A DNA stretch of 64,000 nucleotides from Malachius bipustulatus. Lineage: Eukaryota; Arthropoda; Insecta; Coleoptera; Melyridae. The notes under the pieces are model-generated. The model searched no databases. It saw nothing but the letters and a program-made list of their open reading frames with translations, and was not told the DNA's origin. Shown piece after piece: positions 26,001 to 33,400 of this stretch (position 1 is its first letter; every line of letters starts with the position of its first letter). Made by a program: the position numbers and the translations under genes. The stretch lies in NCBI GenBank assembly GCA_910589415.1, contig OU342632.1, positions 13,085,507 to 13,149,506 on the forward strand, given 5' to 3'.

Positions 26001-28815
26001 CACACTAGATGCAGTAAAGAAAAACCTATCCTTCTAATTCTTGATAATCATGAAGCACATATTTCCTTGGCGGCGATTAATTTTTCCAGAGACAATGGTA
26101 TCGTTCTTCTAACCTTTCCTCCTCACTGCACACACAGGATGCAGCCCTTGGACATAGGACTTTTTGGCCCTTTTAAAAGTAGACTCAAAACTTCATTTAA
26201 TGATCACATGCTTATGAAACCTGGAATTCATATAAAAATTGACGATATTCCTCGGTTGTCTACTGAGCCATATTTGTTGTCGTTTACGCCAAAAAATATA
26301 CTAAGTGCTTTTGAAAAGTCAGGTATATGGCCAATCAATAGGCTTGTCTTCCAAGATGAAGACTTTGCTCCATCCTATGTAACTGATAGATCAGAACCAA
26401 CTTATTCCAATATGACTGAGCTGGAAATGAGCCAAGCAGGTCAAAGCAGGTGGAAAGGTAATTAATATTATTTCCAACATGTTAATAATCACTAGTGAAG
26501 GACGAGAAGCAGCTCAGTATTGTCTAGATATAATTATTAATTCGATTTTTCGAGAAATAGACAATAAATCAAAAGTCATAACTCCATTTATTATAAGACC
26601 ATTGGCAAAGGCTGGCCCAAGAAAAGGGACTAGAAAAAATATCAGGTCAGGTAAATCTAGAATATTCACCAGCACCCCAGAAAAAGAGAGAGTTGAACAA
26701 CTTGAAGAAGCTAAGCTAAACAAGAAAAGAAATTTAGTAAAACGAAAAATAACTTCAGAACTGGATGGCAAAACAAAGTCAAAGAAAAAACTAAAAAACC
26801 CAAAGGTCATATGGACGTATCATCTTCAGACTCAGAAATAGAATTGTCTACGAAAGAATTTGGAAGTGACAGCGATTTAGATCTAGACTTTCAAAGTGAT
26901 AATAGTGACGAATTACTGAATCTGTTGGACGACGATCCTCTTAATGAAGGGGACTATGTTTTGGTACAGTTTCCTACAAAAAAAACCATCCGTCATTATG
27001 TTGGTCAAATAATGGAAGTACAAGACCACATGGAGTATTTTATAAAATTTTTGCGGAAGAAAAACAATGGTTTCACTTTCCCTGATACGGACGACTCGTC
27101 CACTGTAAGTAGGCAGGATATTGTGACCAAATTACCAAAGCCTTTGGAAGTAAAAGGAACATCTAGAGTAAAGTCTTCTGTAAGGTTTAATGTACATTTA
27201 AGTCCGTCTTATAACATCCAGTAAATGATGTGTAATAAAATTTTTGCTAATTTGAGTTGAATACTTTTAAACCCTTTTGCCTTTGTGAAAATATTTCGGT
27301 GTCCGAATGTACCACATTGATGTACGGATGTACCCCAGCATTGTCCAAAACTGCCCCACTGGTGGGGCAGATTCAGACAAATGCATTTTTCTGAAAAATT
27401 ATTTTTTTCTGAAAAACTGAGAGAGGTAATTATTTTATTTTATAACACAATAATCTTATAATATATGTCTCACTGTACAACCAGGTTTTGTTTTTTATAT
27501 ATAAAATTTGGATGACCAAATGGCAAACTGAAAATTTCTGTCCGAATGTGCCCCGCCCTCCCCTAGGTACAAAAAATTTCAATTGTTTGCCAAAAAGTAC
27601 GTACTATCGAGTGTACCGATACACCGATTTTCAAAACGATATCTCAAAAAGTAAAGGAAAAAATAGGGGTGTACCATGCCTCTGTGACACACTATATTGT
27701 GCACTCTGTATACCTACCTAAAAGCTGGCAATTTATAAAATAATATAATTCAATTTGTTCAAATTTATTTTTGTAGTCTTGGAAGAACTCATGATGCAGA
27801 TAGGTTCTTTAGATGACGAAGAAGAGCCATTGGATTCTAGTTTAGAGGAAAATTCTCCTACTCCCACCTGGATGATACCAGGCTCCACAAGATGTGAAGC
27901 TCTCAAAGGCCAGTGCGATAATCGTGGCAAATATTTGCCAATGCAATGCGAAGATGATCTCTGCTGGTGTGTTGATGAAGCAGGAAATCAATTATCTAAT
28001 ACAAACACCTTCAAAAAAGGACTGCAAACATGCTGTAAGAAATGGTGATTGTCTAGATTTTTCATGCCAATTTAATTATTTTATCGTTTTAGCGATGGTG
28101 CCTGTAGAGAAAGTGGAAGTCGTACTAGGTTTCAGGGGAGAATTCGATGATGTATCATCAATACCAGTTGTAAACAAAATTCGAAGAATCATAAAAAGTC
28201 TTAAAGGGATTGTGAATAGCGATGGAATCAGTACCGAATTAACAGACGACGCTTTATTTGTAAAATTCTCTCTCATAGGAAGCAATAAAGTGGATGTAGC
28301 ATTTAGACTTGAACAAATGGTATGTGATATTTAAATAGCATGGTAAATTTTGAAAAATTTAATATCTACACCTGCTTGTTACAGGTAATGCAACAACAGT
28401 TACCTGGACTAACTGCGGATATTACAAGATCTAGAATTATTCATAGATTGTTCATACAGCCTAGCGTCGAGCAAGTGGCTTCCATGGAACATAGAGAGAT
28501 CGTTTCTCAGTCTCCTGTTTCTGTGGTGGCTCCATATCATACGGCATTGATCGTAGTTGCCGCAGCTTCTGCTTTCGTTATATCAGTTCTAACACTTCTT
28601 GTAATTCTCTACAGAAGAAAGGTAAGTTGATATTTTTTTTTTTACCTTCAATACTTTTTATAACGAATTTGCAGATGCAAAATTTGAACAACAAGGAAGT
28701 GGTAGAAGATGCCAGGTTTATGTCAAATAGAAGACCCATATACATAGAATTACCAAACGAGAAATACAATTCCATATCAACAGAATTCAACCCGACTGAA
28801 CCAAATCCGCCTTAG
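4899..28815 (+). CDS. Multidomain Cys-rich transmembrane protein (WAP/Tg1/antistasin/lustrin/Kunitz), 5' partial, 18 exons
   Basis: Eighteen GT-AG exons join in frame (3,983 coding bases, about 1,326 residues plus a stop at 28813-28815). Domain order: WAP; Tg1; antistasin-like; lustrin-type Cys-rich; WAP; Tg1; antistasin-like; lustrin-type; acidic linker; Tg1; antistasin-like; WAP; Tg1; antistasin-like; lustrin-type; Kunitz; Tg1; acidic linker; Tg1; SEA-like; transmembrane helix; cytoplasmic tail of about 50 residues. Tg1, WAP, antistasin and Kunitz modules are protease-inhibitor or extracellular-matrix folds, so a cell-surface protein that controls or binds proteases is the reasonable inference; I cannot name an orthologue. 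The signal peptide and any earlier domains lie upstream and were not found. All junctions before the SEA-like exon are phase 1; the last two are phase 0. The single transposase-bearing introns do not break the frame. Confidence 0.9.
6113..8060 (-). pseudogene. IS630/Tc1-like DDE transposase, broken
   Basis: Reading the minus strand: ATG at 8058-8060 ([13 protein letters not shown]), a likely short intron (GTATAA at about 7970, acceptor near 7900), an HTH-like VAEALKLS, then [21 protein letters not shown] near 7635-7645, [10 protein letters not shown] near 7275-7300, and FNTIEHVWG near 6240-6260, ending [10 protein letters not shown] and a stop at 6113-6115. These are the three acidic catalytic motifs of DDE transposases of the IS630/Tc1 group. 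The DETW and upstream parts are in different frames, another frame change lies near 7340, and a fold-back element interrupts the gene between the second and third motifs. It cannot make an active enzyme. Confidence 0.82.
6333..7056. mobile_element. 724-bp fold-back element with about 320-bp arms
   Basis: Begins ACAGGGTGTTGATTTTCAAA and ends with the reverse complement. The left arm (6333 to about 6655) and right arm (about 6735-7056) are nearly identical inverted copies with a loop of about 80 bp. Flanks are TAT/ATA-like. It sits inside the transposase pseudogene, so it is younger than that transposon. Confidence 0.88.
8803..13384. other. Large intron, mostly unassigned
   Basis: Part of the 8.3-kb intron between exons A and B. 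Contains one inverted-repeat element (11117-11785), scattered GTAGGTACCTAC-type short palindromes, and a lone CACCCTGTATAG transposon end near 10357. No exon with Cys-rich coding and splice sites was found. Confidence 0.45.
11117..11785. mobile_element. Inverted-repeat element with internal direct repeat
   Basis: The ends (GCATCATTGGGATCTCGGAA and its inverted copy TTCCGAAATCCCAATGATG, extended by TCTTCTAG) form imperfect TIRs of about 35 bp. Inside, a segment of about 80 bp starting GTGACCGTGAGAA at 11181 recurs directly at about 11608 with divergence (shared core CCAACTAGATGGGAATT). Non-coding. Confidence 0.6.
13385..13597 (+). CDS. Exon B: thyroglobulin type-1 domain
   Basis: AATTTCAG acceptor, TGTAAGT donor, phase 1-1. 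A full Tg1 module: opening C-E-T-L, central [14 protein letters not shown], then [10 protein letters not shown] and a closing Cys near the exon end. An open frame continues about 230 bp into the intron, which is chance read-through and not part of the gene. Confidence 0.9.
13598..14027. other. Intron sequence, nothing recognised
   Basis: Includes a short TTA/ATT microsatellite at about 13609-13628 and chance open frames on both strands. Confidence 0.4.
14028..14779. mobile_element. 752-bp fold-back element (ACCGTGTGTCCCC ends)
   Basis: Begins ACCGTGTGTCCCCGCGGATA and ends with its inverted copy (a 3-base difference, CGGGG versus CGCGG). Both arms are about 330-350 bp and almost identical, so nearly the whole element is palindromic around 14385-14420. 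Flanked by AT on both sides. Different terminus from the ACAGGG family, so a second fold-back family. Confidence 0.88.
14780..15846. other. AT-rich intron, nothing recognised
   Basis: No repeats or exons that I can support. Confidence 0.4.
15847..16071 (+). mobile_element. SINE with tRNA-like and 5S rRNA-like head
   Basis: A degenerate A-box-like run (GGTCAAACGATCTCTAAAGTGC, cut here at GGTCAAACGATC) is followed by GGTCAGTACTTTGGATGGGT and GACC, which matches the internal promoter side of 5S rRNA (TAGTACTTGGATGGGTGACC). A body with GCTCCGGGAGGTACGTTAAA and GTTAGGTTACGTCAGAGGC follows, then an AT-rich end. This fits a Pol III-transcribed SINE rather than a true 5S gene, because the 5S 5' half and its stem are missing. 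Confidence 0.65.
16344..16698. mobile_element. Possible short MITE
   Basis: TATACAGTGTGTCC at the left and GTACACCCTGTATTA at the right are weakly inverted (about 10 bp). The 355-bp interval is non-coding. The TIRs are too short to be sure. Confidence 0.3.
16838..17608. mobile_element. 771-bp imperfect fold-back element
   Basis: The left arm (about 16838-16970, with AAATACCAGGTA and GATCTACAGGGT) and right arm (about 17485-17608, with CACCCTGTAGATC and TACCTGGTGTTTAGGAACA) are inverted copies of about 130 bp, some 80% alike by eye. The internal 500 bp is unique and non-coding. Confidence 0.7.
17612..17703. repeat. Short hairpin around GATGATGAT repeats
   Basis: CGATTATGAAGCCATTATTC and the inverted copy GAATAATGGCCATAATCG form a stem of about 22 bp (one gap) that encloses ATGATG-rich sequence. 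It begins three bases after the preceding fold-back element. Confidence 0.6.
17704..18192. other. AT-rich intron
   Basis: No exon or element recognised. Confidence 0.4.
18193..18284. repeat. Two adjacent short palindromes
   Basis: GCTCGAGATGTG...CACATCGAGAGC (18193-18251), with inner GTCCCC/GGGGAC, forms an imperfect stem. Immediately after, ATTAAATTGATT and AATCAATTTAAT (18252-18284) flank a T-run. They may be ends of small unrecognised elements. Confidence 0.55.
18844..19029 (+). CDS. Exon C: antistasin-like domain
   Basis: CTTTCAG acceptor, GTAAAT donor, phase 1-1. The cysteine pattern (CRMFCPYGF, then GCPLCKC, then DPC and later PCPPIPTC) is the antistasin-like fold, a small serine-protease-inhibitor module, followed by the C-terminal extension that recurs in the other three copies in this protein. 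Confidence 0.88.
19081..19221 (+). CDS. Exon D: first part of a lustrin-type Cys-rich domain
   Basis: ATTTTTAG acceptor 51 bp after the previous donor, so the intron is short; GTAAGT donor, phase 1-1. Shows CPLGDPL, then FLCG and CPPMYQC, the N-terminal two thirds of the lustrin-type module. The module is completed by YGVCCP at the start of the next exon. Confidence 0.85.
19222..19871. other. 650-bp intron between exons D and E
   Basis: AT-rich; no element or cryptic exon recognised. Confidence 0.5.
19872..20060 (+). CDS. Exon E: end of lustrin-type domain plus WAP domain
   Basis: ATTACAG acceptor, GTAATA donor, phase 1-1. GVCCP closes the module begun in the previous exon. Then eight Cys with an internal [13 protein letters not shown] form the second WAP domain. 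Splitting the lustrin module over two exons here contrasts with the two other copies, which are each within one exon. Confidence 0.87.
20200..20409 (+). CDS. Exon F: thyroglobulin type-1 domain
   Basis: TTTTCAG acceptor, GTATTT donor, phase 1-1. A complete Tg1 module with [15 protein letters not shown] and VCWCVDRLG. An NCT sequon follows near the end. Confidence 0.9.
20464..20688 (+). CDS. Exon G: antistasin-like domain
   Basis: TTCTAG acceptor after a 54-bp intron, GTAAGA donor, phase 1-1. [21 protein letters not shown] marks the antistasin core; DPC and LCPTLPVC follow as in the other copies. Confidence 0.88.
20751..20939 (+). CDS. Exon H: lustrin-type Cys-rich domain
   Basis: TGTGCAG acceptor, GTAAAA donor, phase 1-1. 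Contains [24 protein letters not shown] and SVCCPVP, one complete lustrin-type module in a single exon. Confidence 0.86.
21002..21046 (+). CDS. Exon I: 45-bp acidic micro-exon
   Basis: TTTTTCAG acceptor and GTAAGA donor, phase 1-1. It adds about 15 residues ([13 protein letters not shown] core), a Glu-rich linker with no Cys. It is in frame with both neighbours, so it could be skipped without shifting the frame; whether it is alternatively spliced is not visible. Confidence 0.75.
21312..21713 (+). CDS. Exon J: thyroglobulin type-1 plus antistasin-like domains
   Basis: TCTCCAG acceptor, GTAAGT donor, phase 1-1. The first half is a Tg1 module ([24 protein letters not shown]). The second half is an antistasin-like module ([28 protein letters not shown]). 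The same pair is spread over separate exons earlier in the gene, so introns were lost here or gained there. Confidence 0.9.
21796..21951 (+). CDS. Exon K: WAP domain
   Basis: TTTTAG acceptor, GTAAGA donor, phase 1-1. Third WAP module with eight Cys, including [12 protein letters not shown]. Confidence 0.87.
22076..22642 (+). CDS. Exon L: Tg1 + antistasin-like + lustrin-type domains
   Basis: ATTACAG acceptor, GTAAGC donor, phase 1-1; the largest exon (567 bp). In order: Tg1 ([23 protein letters not shown]), antistasin-like ([20 protein letters not shown]), lustrin-type ([32 protein letters not shown]). It holds in one exon the Tg1-antistasin-lustrin set that occupies three exons earlier, showing that the protein grew by duplication of this block. 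Confidence 0.9.
22702..22878 (+). CDS. Exon M: Kunitz/BPTI domain
   Basis: GTTTTAG acceptor, GTATGC donor, phase 1-1. Six cysteines with [13 protein letters not shown] and MCMRVC fit the Kunitz fold. The residue just after the second Cys (P1) is Gly, not Lys/Arg, and the stretch between the second and third Cys has 19 residues, four more than in BPTI. Classical trypsin inhibition is therefore unlikely. Confidence 0.9.
22938..23207 (+). CDS. Exon N: thyroglobulin type-1 domain plus linker
   Basis: AATTAG acceptor, GTAAGT donor, phase 1-1. Tg1 module with [15 protein letters not shown] and VCWCVSPQG, followed by a polar linker rich in Asp and Ser. The intron that follows (4.6 kb) carries the fold-back and pogo-like elements. 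Confidence 0.9.
24626..27563 (+). mobile_element. pogo-like DNA transposon, 2,938 bp
   Basis: TIRs GGGGAGGGCGGGGCACATTC and G (21 bp) at both ends, each flanked by TA (24624-25 and 27564-65), the target duplication of the Tc1/mariner/pogo superfamily. Several sub-terminal copies of a GGGGCA[G/C]ATTC[G/A]GAC motif occur in both orientations (24651, 25000-25075, 27300-27380); these may be transposase-binding sites. It carries one broken transposase gene. Confidence 0.9.
25124..27224 (+). pseudogene. pogo/jerky-like transposase (Psq + CENP-B HTH + DDE), frameshifted
   Basis: The N-terminal frame (25124-25489) has a Psq-type helix-turn-helix ([20 protein letters not shown]). The main frame (25290-26465) has a CENP-B-type HTH region ([20 protein letters not shown]), then the DDE core: [17 protein letters not shown] and [10 protein letters not shown], with 35 residues between the second and third Asp. 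One extra base near 25385 separates the two frames (FTKA versus [10 protein letters not shown]). After WKGN and a stop at 26463-26465, a further frame (26479-26841) continues with [14 protein letters not shown] and [10 protein letters not shown]; the acidic C-terminal part (26811-27224, with [11 protein letters not shown]) is in yet another frame. The 26457-26499 break could be a small intron (GTAATT...CACTAG); the other two breaks look like frameshifts. Confidence 0.85.
27777..28034 (+). CDS. Exon O: acidic linker plus short thyroglobulin type-1 domain
   Basis: TTTGTAG acceptor, GTAAGA donor, phase 1-1. About 35 acidic residues ([13 protein letters not shown]) precede a compact Tg1 module ([28 protein letters not shown]). 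The normal long first loop of Tg1 is missing, so this is a shortened variant. Confidence 0.85.
28093..28319 (+). CDS. Exon P: SEA-like juxtamembrane module (first part)
   Basis: GTTTTAG acceptor, GTATGT donor; phase 1 in, phase 0 out, the point where phase use changes. No cysteines. Pattern of alternating beta-strand and helix ([11 protein letters not shown], then a helix with IRRIIKSLK, then LFVKFSLIG) resembles SEA domains found just outside membranes. The call is tentative because no sharp motif such as a G-SVVV cleavage site is visible. Confidence 0.7.
28385..28621 (+). CDS. Exon Q: end of SEA-like module and transmembrane helix
   Basis: TTACAG acceptor, GTAAGT donor, phase 0-0. A hydrophobic run of about 23 residues ([16 protein letters not shown] then TLLVILY) is followed by RRK, a stop-transfer signal, giving a type I topology with the Cys-rich part outside. 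Confidence 0.88.
28675..28815 (+). CDS. Exon R: cytoplasmic tail and stop
   Basis: TTTGCAG acceptor, phase 0. It encodes 46 residues, polar, with Tyr residues in RRPIYIEL and NEKYNS and a Pro-rich end before TAG at 28813-28815. No known signalling motif is certain. Confidence 0.85.
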   Translation: MQNLNNKEVVEDARFMSNRRPIYIELPNEKYNSISTEFNPTEPNPP

Positions 28816-28893
28816 TTATAGTTTATTTTAGAAATTGTAAAATACGTCACTGTCTGTATCATAATTGCATATTCATCGTTTCCTTGCCATTTA

Positions 28894-28899
28894 AATAAA
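28894..28899 (+). promoter_or_regulatory. Candidate polyadenylation signal AATAAA
   Basis: First AATAAA after the stop codon, 79 bp downstream, in AT-rich sequence; consistent with a short 3' UTR. Confidence 0.6.
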
Positions 28900-30287
28900 T
28901 TTCGATGCAGTTATTATTTAGTTAGGTAACTAAATGGATAAAAAACAATACTCAATCTGTTTTAAATGTTTATTTATTTGGCAAATACCATCAACATTTT
29001 TTATAATTTAGGTACTTATTTATATTAAAATAAAATTTGTCATAAGTATACACTGTGTATTGATTGCCGTGATTTCCTAATACGAGGGCCAGACTGATAT
29101 TGTTGAGAATTTATAAAACCGGATTTTTAAAAATTTGATTAAAGTATTTCCCTATAGAAGTAATTCAATATTATTATTTCTTTCCACTATACTTTACAAG
29201 CTTCCAACCAATCTTCATATCTTCCTCAAAAGAAAAATCTTCTATACCTTACCTACTACTCTTCAAATGTCTTTTAAGAACAAAAAATAGCAAAAGTCGG
29301 ACCTACATTACTAAATTAGGCGTGTATGGAAATTTTTCTATTACTTTCATGTTTTTTTTTCTGCCAAAACTGAAGAGTTATTAAAGCTGTTATAGGATAA
29401 TGCATAATCCTGATGCCGCGCACCCCTTTTTTAACTCTCTATTGAAGACTTTGGATCAACTTTCATCGTTCCCTAATTAATAGTCTTCTATGCATCTAGC
29501 GTAATTCCTTTTACTAGGACCACAACTAAAGAATAACCGCATACATCATCAGTTTTTCATAGCTCGTTGAATTTTGGTAATTGTTGGAGTTTCATTTTCG
29601 TGAATCCATACACGACTCCCTTGACAGGTAGGTACATCGAAAATTGAAGAATACGTTTCAGCACCATCAGTGATAATTTGGGTAAAATTTGGTATCCGTC
29701 ATTCTTTAATAAATTTGATGTTTGGTGGCAAATTTCTTACACACTCATCTACTTTTTGGAAATTAGAAAGCTGGTGTGGCACAAAATGCCATGGGTATGT
29801 GTCTTTTTTTGATTAAAGTGACATAATTTTACATCAAGTGATTATGCACATGATTGTTCTAACACCTGGGAATCCAATCTTCACTTGATGCTCATCTGCA
29901 TAAAACAGCAATGTTTTTTCACTTTTTCCCAGTAACGGCTGCATGAGGACGCCATTACACCATCGGTAAATTTTAGCCAATATAGGAAAGGTGCTTATTT
30001 AATAAACTGAACACAAGCTCTTCTTGCATTCATTCATAAGCCTTAACTTTTTTAACCTTTTTTGGAATTCTAAAAAATCATTAATGTTCTCTGGTTACTT
30101 TCTGGTCTTTCTAACTAAATTTTAAATGTCAGATAAAAAGTTGCTCTAAATCATGATACAAATTTGTATCATGCTCTAAATGAAATTATTGTAGATTTCT
30201 TTTTTCGTGGAATATGTACTAGATTTTTGTAACCTTAATAATGTCAGCTTGACCCCCTTAAAATATAAATCTAGGCAATGAGATTTG
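28900..30287. other. Intergenic space between convergent genes
   Basis: Mostly AT-rich. On the minus strand around 29640-29960 some phrases (YADEHQVKIGFPG, followed by a stop) recall transposon-encoded protein, with many stops; it may be an old transposon relic but the family is not certain. No gene is supported. Confidence 0.35.
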
Positions 30288-30458
30288 TCATGTATAACTA
30301 TACTCTTCGATTAGCTGTAAGATTTTATTTGCTTCATCATCAAAAGCAGGAGGAATCTCTCTTTTTCTTCTGCCCAAATAAGCTGCCAAAGCTTCTGGTG
30401 CTATTGTCGTTGTAGTGGTTGTTGACATCGTTTTGCTCTTTAAAGCGTGTATTAATTT
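30288..30458 (-). CDS. Exon 4: cytoplasmic tail and stop
   Basis: Acceptor ATTTCAG, phase 0, 171 bp to TGA at 30288-30290. Tail contains KLIHALKSKTMSTTTTTTI, GRRKREIPPAFDDE and ILQLIEEY. No clear AATAAA was found just downstream. Confidence 0.82.
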   Translation of the reverse strand, partial: KLIHALKSKTMSTTTTTTIAPEALAAYLGRRKREIPPAFDDEANKILQLIEEYSYT

Positions 30459-33400
30459 CTGAAATATATTTAATTTTGTATATTTATTTTCTGGAAAATG
30501 CAAGCCATTTCACTTAAAATGAAAGACTACTGGAAGCTAACTTATTGATACTGAGAATCTACATAACTGAGAATCTATGTGGATTCTTAAGAACCCACTA
30601 TTGTGATTAATATAATTTGGTAGAGAAATCAAAGTCTTTTTGAAGTCTCAATCCTATTCATGTAATTTTGTATTATACAGGGTGTACCAGCTCGATTTAG
30701 ACAACGGTAAGGGCCGTGTAGGTCTCGTCAAGACGAAACGTTTTTTTATTTGAAGTTTTTGGATTTGGACCTTCGTTGCGGAAATATGGCTGACTTCCGG
30801 TTCTTAGTTTTTTGGCTCCAGTTTCGGCATTTTTAGGTTCTCGCCCAAACTGAAACTAGTTTTGGAAACTCCTTAGCTTCAGTTACAACTTTCATATTGA
30901 AGTCAAGGTTCTATCTCTGTTGGATTCAAAATCTTAATTTTTCAATTTGATTCAATTTGAATTGATTCAAAGACTTAAAATTTAAAGTCTTGGGCATGTC
31001 GTCATTTTGAATCCAACAGAGATAGAACCTTGACTTCAATATGAAAGTTGTAACTGAAGCTAAGGAGTTTCCAAAACTAGTTTCAGTTTGGGCGAGAACC
31101 TAAAAATGCCGAAACTGGAGCCAAAAAACTAAAAACCGGAAGTCGGCCATATTTCCGCAACGAAGGTCCAAATCCAAAAACTTCAAATAAAAAAACGTTT
31201 CGTCTTGACGAGACCTACACGGCCCTTACCGTTGTCTAAATCGAGCTGGTACACCCTGTATATTATATCATTTATATGGTTATGTGACACATTTTGGTGG
31301 CGACAGACCTCCATCCTCAGCGGCAGTAGGTACCTATCACTTTATTTATATCTATATCGTAGGCACAACTTCTAATGAAGCTGCTTAAATTGCAATTAAG
31401 TAATTAATCTTAAAGAGCTGTTATCAAAAAGATAATTTTAACCGAATTGAAAAATTTGGGGAATTTTAAACTTTTTGATGAGATGAAGTTTTTAGGAATA
31501 CATTTTTCACGAAATCTCCGAAATTGTTGCTTCCGGTCTCCATCTCGCAACATATAGTGAGCAACGTGAGGCGCGAGAACCTTAGGGCATTTTTATATGG
31601 AAAAGTGTTAGGAGTAGAAGTCTAAACGTTTGTATGTACATTTATGATTTCAATTTTGACGAGCTAAACTAAAATATTTACAAACCCTCACCATTCCCGG
31701 TTATACCGGAAGTTGCAATCAACTTTCTTATTTTAAATGGGACACCTGTATATTATTGCATTTTCAAATTGCCTGGAAAAAAGTAATAAAAATGATGTTA
31801 ACAGTTCAAATTTGTAACGACCAATTAATGAGTTATAAACAAATGAAAATTGCAATTTTCCATTTTCAAAGCAGCTTAGCTTGAAAACGGGTGAAGATAT
31901 CGGAAAACGGCTTACATGTTCCTATCCTAACTTTTTATATACTAAGCTAGAGTACCTACAAAAAAAATATTTTTTATATTTTTTTTTTAAATCGCTAATT
32001 TTTCATCACTGTATACAAATTTCATCAGCACCATAAAGATACTACGTGAAAAGTTAAGATAGGGACACGTAAGCCGTTTTCATCTATCTTGACCCGTTTT
32101 TGACCTAAGCTGCTTTGAAAATGGAAAATTGCGATTTTCATTTGTTTATAACTCATAAACCATACTCGTTCCAATTTTGAACTACAAACACCATTTTTAT
32201 TACATTTTTTCAGGCAATCTGAAAATGCAATAATATACAGGGTGTCCCATTTAAAATAAGAAAGTTGATGGCAACTTCCGGTATAACCGGAAATGGTGAG
32301 GGGTTGTAAATATTTTAGTCCAGCTCGTCAAAATCGAAATTATACACATACAAATTTTTAGACTTCTACTCTCAGGACTTCTCCATATAAAAATGCCCTA
32401 AGGTTCTCTCGCGCCTCACCCTGTATATATGCCAAGTTTCATATAATAGCACCTTCACTAGAAGGCTGTAACTACGATATAGTGAAATACCATATTGCTT
32501 TTGCTCCGAGGATGGACGTCTTGATCCTTCCTAAATGTATGCAGATGCAGTTGAGATTCTCGAAAATTTCAATTTTTTTCCCAAAATATCCAATTAAATG
32601 AAACTTTGAATAAACTACCAAATACTGTCCAGAAAAAGATAATCAACTTACCAAAACATATTTGACGATATATACAGCAAAAGTCAAAAAACTTATTGTC
32701 ATTAAAGCTCCTTCGTGTGATGGGAAGTCCATGTGTCCTTCCTCTTCATCATGATGACCTCTAGCTTCAGCAGCATCAGTTTTTTTTGGGTACCATAAGG
32801 ACTTTATACGTCGATCTAAAGAAATATAAATATTGAGATAATATTTACAAGCAGATTATATTCTTGAGTAATTTAATGATTACATAATGCTAATTAAGGT
32901 ATGCAATAAACTTACGTATTTCATACAACATATTATCTCGTAAATTACTCAATACCAATATTTTACTTCCTTCGGAATTGAGATTTTTTGATAACAATGA
33001 ATTTTGAATGCGCTTCATGAAAGGTAAGAATCCACTTGAATCTGATTCATGATTTTCATTATCATTAGTATAGCTATAGTTGCTACTTGAGTTTGTGTAA
33101 GCATCCTCAAAATCATCATCCTCTTCATCATCTTCGTCATAATAGTCCTCTTCATCAGAATATGGTTCAGTAGTCACATCAGTTAATTCTTCACCCACTA
33201 ATGTTCTACTCTTCATTTTATGGACATCTCCAGTCAATTTTGTTGTTTCTTCATTTGATGATTGCAACATGGATGTATAATCAACGGTACTTAGTTCACC
33301 ATGATTTTCACTTTTAGCTTTTGGTGGTTCTACAAATAAACATATAGGTAGGCGTTACTGATCCCAGGTATTAACAATTATGAGCAATATTACTTGTCGT

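Larger units (their letters stand above)
23844..27709. mobile_element. Long fold-back element split by the pogo-like transposon
   Basis: The left arm from 23844 (ACAGGGGGTGTCATG; GAAAATCGGTGTGCGG; CTCGATAGTACG) is matched inverted by the right side (CGTACTATCGAGTG; ACCGATTTTCAAAACG; ending near 27709) and continues on the inner side of the insertion (CAGTTCCGGTAAAACC at 24604; TGGGACAG/GGTCCCATTT). With the 2.9-kb insertion removed, the host is about 0.93 kb with arms of at least 300 bp, moderately diverged. Confidence 0.75.

Noticed and set aside
27894..28334. 146-codon + strand frame overlapping exons O and P
   Set aside because: It reads exon O in the wrong frame; the Tg1 and SEA-like frames with their splice sites explain the sequence better.
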